From: Marinobacter sp. | Lineage (GTDB): Bacteria > Pseudomonadota > Gammaproteobacteria > Pseudomonadales > Oleiphilaceae | Direction of reading: 5' to 3' | Length of the DNA: 64,000 nt | NCBI GenBank assembly: GCA_022565395.1 | Contig: JAIUMV010000006.1 | Coordinates: forward strand, 1 to 64,000 | Shown here: piece after piece, positions 62,733 through 64,000 of the stretch | Position numbering within the stretch: position 1 is the first letter of the stretch | Layout of the letters: every line of letters starts with the position of its first letter | Notes under the pieces: model-generated | The model's input: the letters and a program-made list of their open reading frames with translations, nothing else | Told to the model about the DNA's origin: nothing | Databases searched by the model: none | Position numbers and translations under genes: made by a program

Positions 62733-64000
62733 ATGTCAGTGATCAAACTACTTTCTCCGCGCCTTGCCAACCAGATTGCTGCTGGTGAGGTGGTGGAACG
62801 ACCGGCTTCAGTGGTCAAGGAGCTGGTGGAGAATGCATTGGACGCCAATGCCGAGCGGATTGAAGTGGATGTTGAACAGGGTGGCGTCAAGCTGATCCGG
62901 GTGCGGGATGACGGTTCCGGTATCACCGAGGATGACCTGCCGCTGGCCCTCAGTCGCCATGCCACCAGCAAGATTCATAGTCTGGACGATCTGGAGGCCG
63001 TGGGCTCTCTGGGTTTCCGGGGCGAGGCGCTGGCCAGTATCAGCTCGGTGTCACGTCTCTCGCTGACCTCCCGCACCGTTGACACCGAGGCGGCAGCCCG
63101 GGTGGAAGTGGAAGGCCGGGATATGGACGCCCGTATCTCGCCAGCGGCCCACCCGGTGGGCACTACCGTGGAAGTACGGGACCTGTTCTTCAACACCCCT
63201 GCCCGGCGCAAGTTCCTGCGCACCGAGAAAACCGAGTTTGGTCATGTTGAGGAGTGCCTGCGACGCCAGGCGCTGAGCCGTTTTGATACCGGTTTTACTT
63301 TGCGCCACAACCAGCGAGCCGTATACAGCCTGCGCCCGGCGGCAAGTCAGTTGGATCGGGAGCGTCGTATTGCCGCGCTGTGTGGCCAGCAGTTTATTGA
63401 CAACGCCGTGGTGATTGATGCCGAGGCGTCAGGCCTGCGCCTGTGGGGATGGGTCGCTCTGCCCACTTTTTCCCGCAGTCAGGCAGACCTGCAGTACTTC
63501 TTCGTTAACGGTCGGGTGATTCGTGACCGCCTGGTGGCCCACGCGGTGCGTCAGGCCTATCGGGACGTGCTCTATAATAACCGGCACCCGGCTTTTGTGC
63601 TCTATCTGGCATTGGACCCGGCCAACGTGGACGTTAATGTCCATCCCACCAAGCATGAAGTGCGGTTCCGGGACGGTCGTTTGGTTCACGACTTTATTTT
63701 CCGGACCCTGCATAAAGCACTGGCGGATGTCCGGCCTGACGATCATCTGCGCGGCGCTGTTGCCCAATCGGTGGTGCGGGAGCAGACAGGCCTAGAGACG
63801 ACCGCCAGCCTGGGCGGCGGGCAGGGCGACACACCCGCGCGTTCAGGGGCGGCGCTGCCGGAATGGCGGGTCAGTGACCAGTTGGGTTTTTACCAGTCTC
63901 TCAATGAGGGCGGTGGGCCCGCCCAGTCGGGTCTGGCCGTACCGGGCTCGCCGCGTGACGAGGGGGAGCCTGCCGCTGTCTGGTCGCCCTTGCAGTCAGC
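62733..64000 (+). CDS. mutL: DNA mismatch repair protein MutL (5' part)
   Basis: The first 422 codons, running off the right edge. The N-terminal ATPase motifs are [36 protein letters not shown] and [12 protein letters not shown], then [11 protein letters not shown] and [16 protein letters not shown] at about residue 310. The last 90 residues belong to the less conserved linker. MutL connects MutS to MutH or to its own endonuclease. The ribosome site is weak, and gene order after amiB matches that of Pseudomonas. Confidence 0.95.
   Translation, partial: MSVIKLLSPRLANQIAAGEVVERPASVVKELVENALDANAERIEVDVEQGGVKLIRVRDDGSGITEDDLPLALSRHATSKIHSLDDLEAVGSLGFRGEALASISSVSRLSLTSRTVDTEAAARVEVEGRDMDARISPAAHPVGTTVEVRDLFFNTPARRKFLRTEKTEFGHVEECLRRQALSRFDTGFTLRHNQRAVYSLRPAASQLDRERRIAALCGQQFIDNAVVIDAEASGLRLWGWVALPTFSRSQADLQYFFVNGRVIRDRLVAHAVRQAYRDVLYNNRHPAFVLYLALDPANVDVNVHPTKHEVRFRDGRLVHDFIFRTLHKALADVRPDDHLRGAVAQSVVREQTGLETTASLGGGQGDTPARSGAALPEWRVSDQLGFYQSLNEGGGPAQSGLAVPGSPRDEGEPAAVWSPLQS

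Noticed and set aside
1-64000. tRNA, rRNA, CRISPR arrays and prophage
   Set aside because: No CCA-ended cloverleaf, rRNA segment, regular direct-repeat array or phage structural gene was seen. A dedicated tRNA scan was not possible.

Overview
The window is chromosomal DNA of a moderately GC-rich gammaproteobacterium, probably a marine relative of Alcanivorax, Marinobacter or Pseudomonas. The taxonomic call is inference. It rests on the Pseudomonas-like gene order in the right half (parE, parC, serB, fimX, psd, motAB, rsgA, orn, queG, nnrD, tsaE, amiB, mutL), on a complete Pseudomonas-type acyclic terpene (atu) cluster, and on the protein family types. I found no tRNA, rRNA or CRISPR array.

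Left part (1-8.9 kb): the end of an IS3-family element has cut a lipoprotein gene. It is followed by a DUF454 protein, an ABC1/UbiB-type kinase, a TRIC-type channel, a purine permease beside apt, a fumarylacetoacetate-hydrolase-family enzyme and a quinone oxidoreductase. A compositionally different pair then encodes a histone-deacetylase-like enzyme overlapping a small protein that looks papain-like (NlpC/P60-like).

8.9-15.9 kb is the most unusual block. Five tandem minus-strand genes encode exported proteins that share a short motif, PLxDxxLxx(I/V)(S/T/A)(G/A)Q, directly after the signal peptide (FilF/DUF6160 type). Three of the four junctions are coupled by ATGA overlaps or a short gap. A sixth exported protein lies upstream. 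The largest member contains a repeat of about 105-115 residues. No usher, chaperone or secretion gene accompanies them.

15.9-28.4 kb holds atuABCDEFGH, in the order known from Pseudomonas aeruginosa, with a divergent TetR regulator (atuR). A good inverted repeat lies between the -35 and -10 boxes of the atuA promoter. Two different families of long palindromic intergenic repeats bracket atuD inside this operon, and one of them recurs between serB and fimX.

28.4-36.4 kb has a TRAP-type uptake operon (lipoprotein, AdeT-like binding protein, fused QM permease) with a long leader that can form hairpins, then a lipid-anchored subtilisin-type protease overlapping a PrcB-family lipoprotein.

36.4-64 kb is mostly housekeeping: topoisomerase IV (parE, parC), an SLC13-type transporter, cytochrome b561, YceI, serine biosynthesis, a degenerate c-di-GMP protein of FimX type with a large uncharacterised neighbour, the elongation factor P modification set (epmB, efp, epmA), phosphatidylserine decarboxylase, the flagellar stator, ribosome maturation, RNA turnover, queuosine and NAD(P)HX repair, tRNA t6A, cell-wall amidase and mismatch repair (mutL runs off the right edge).
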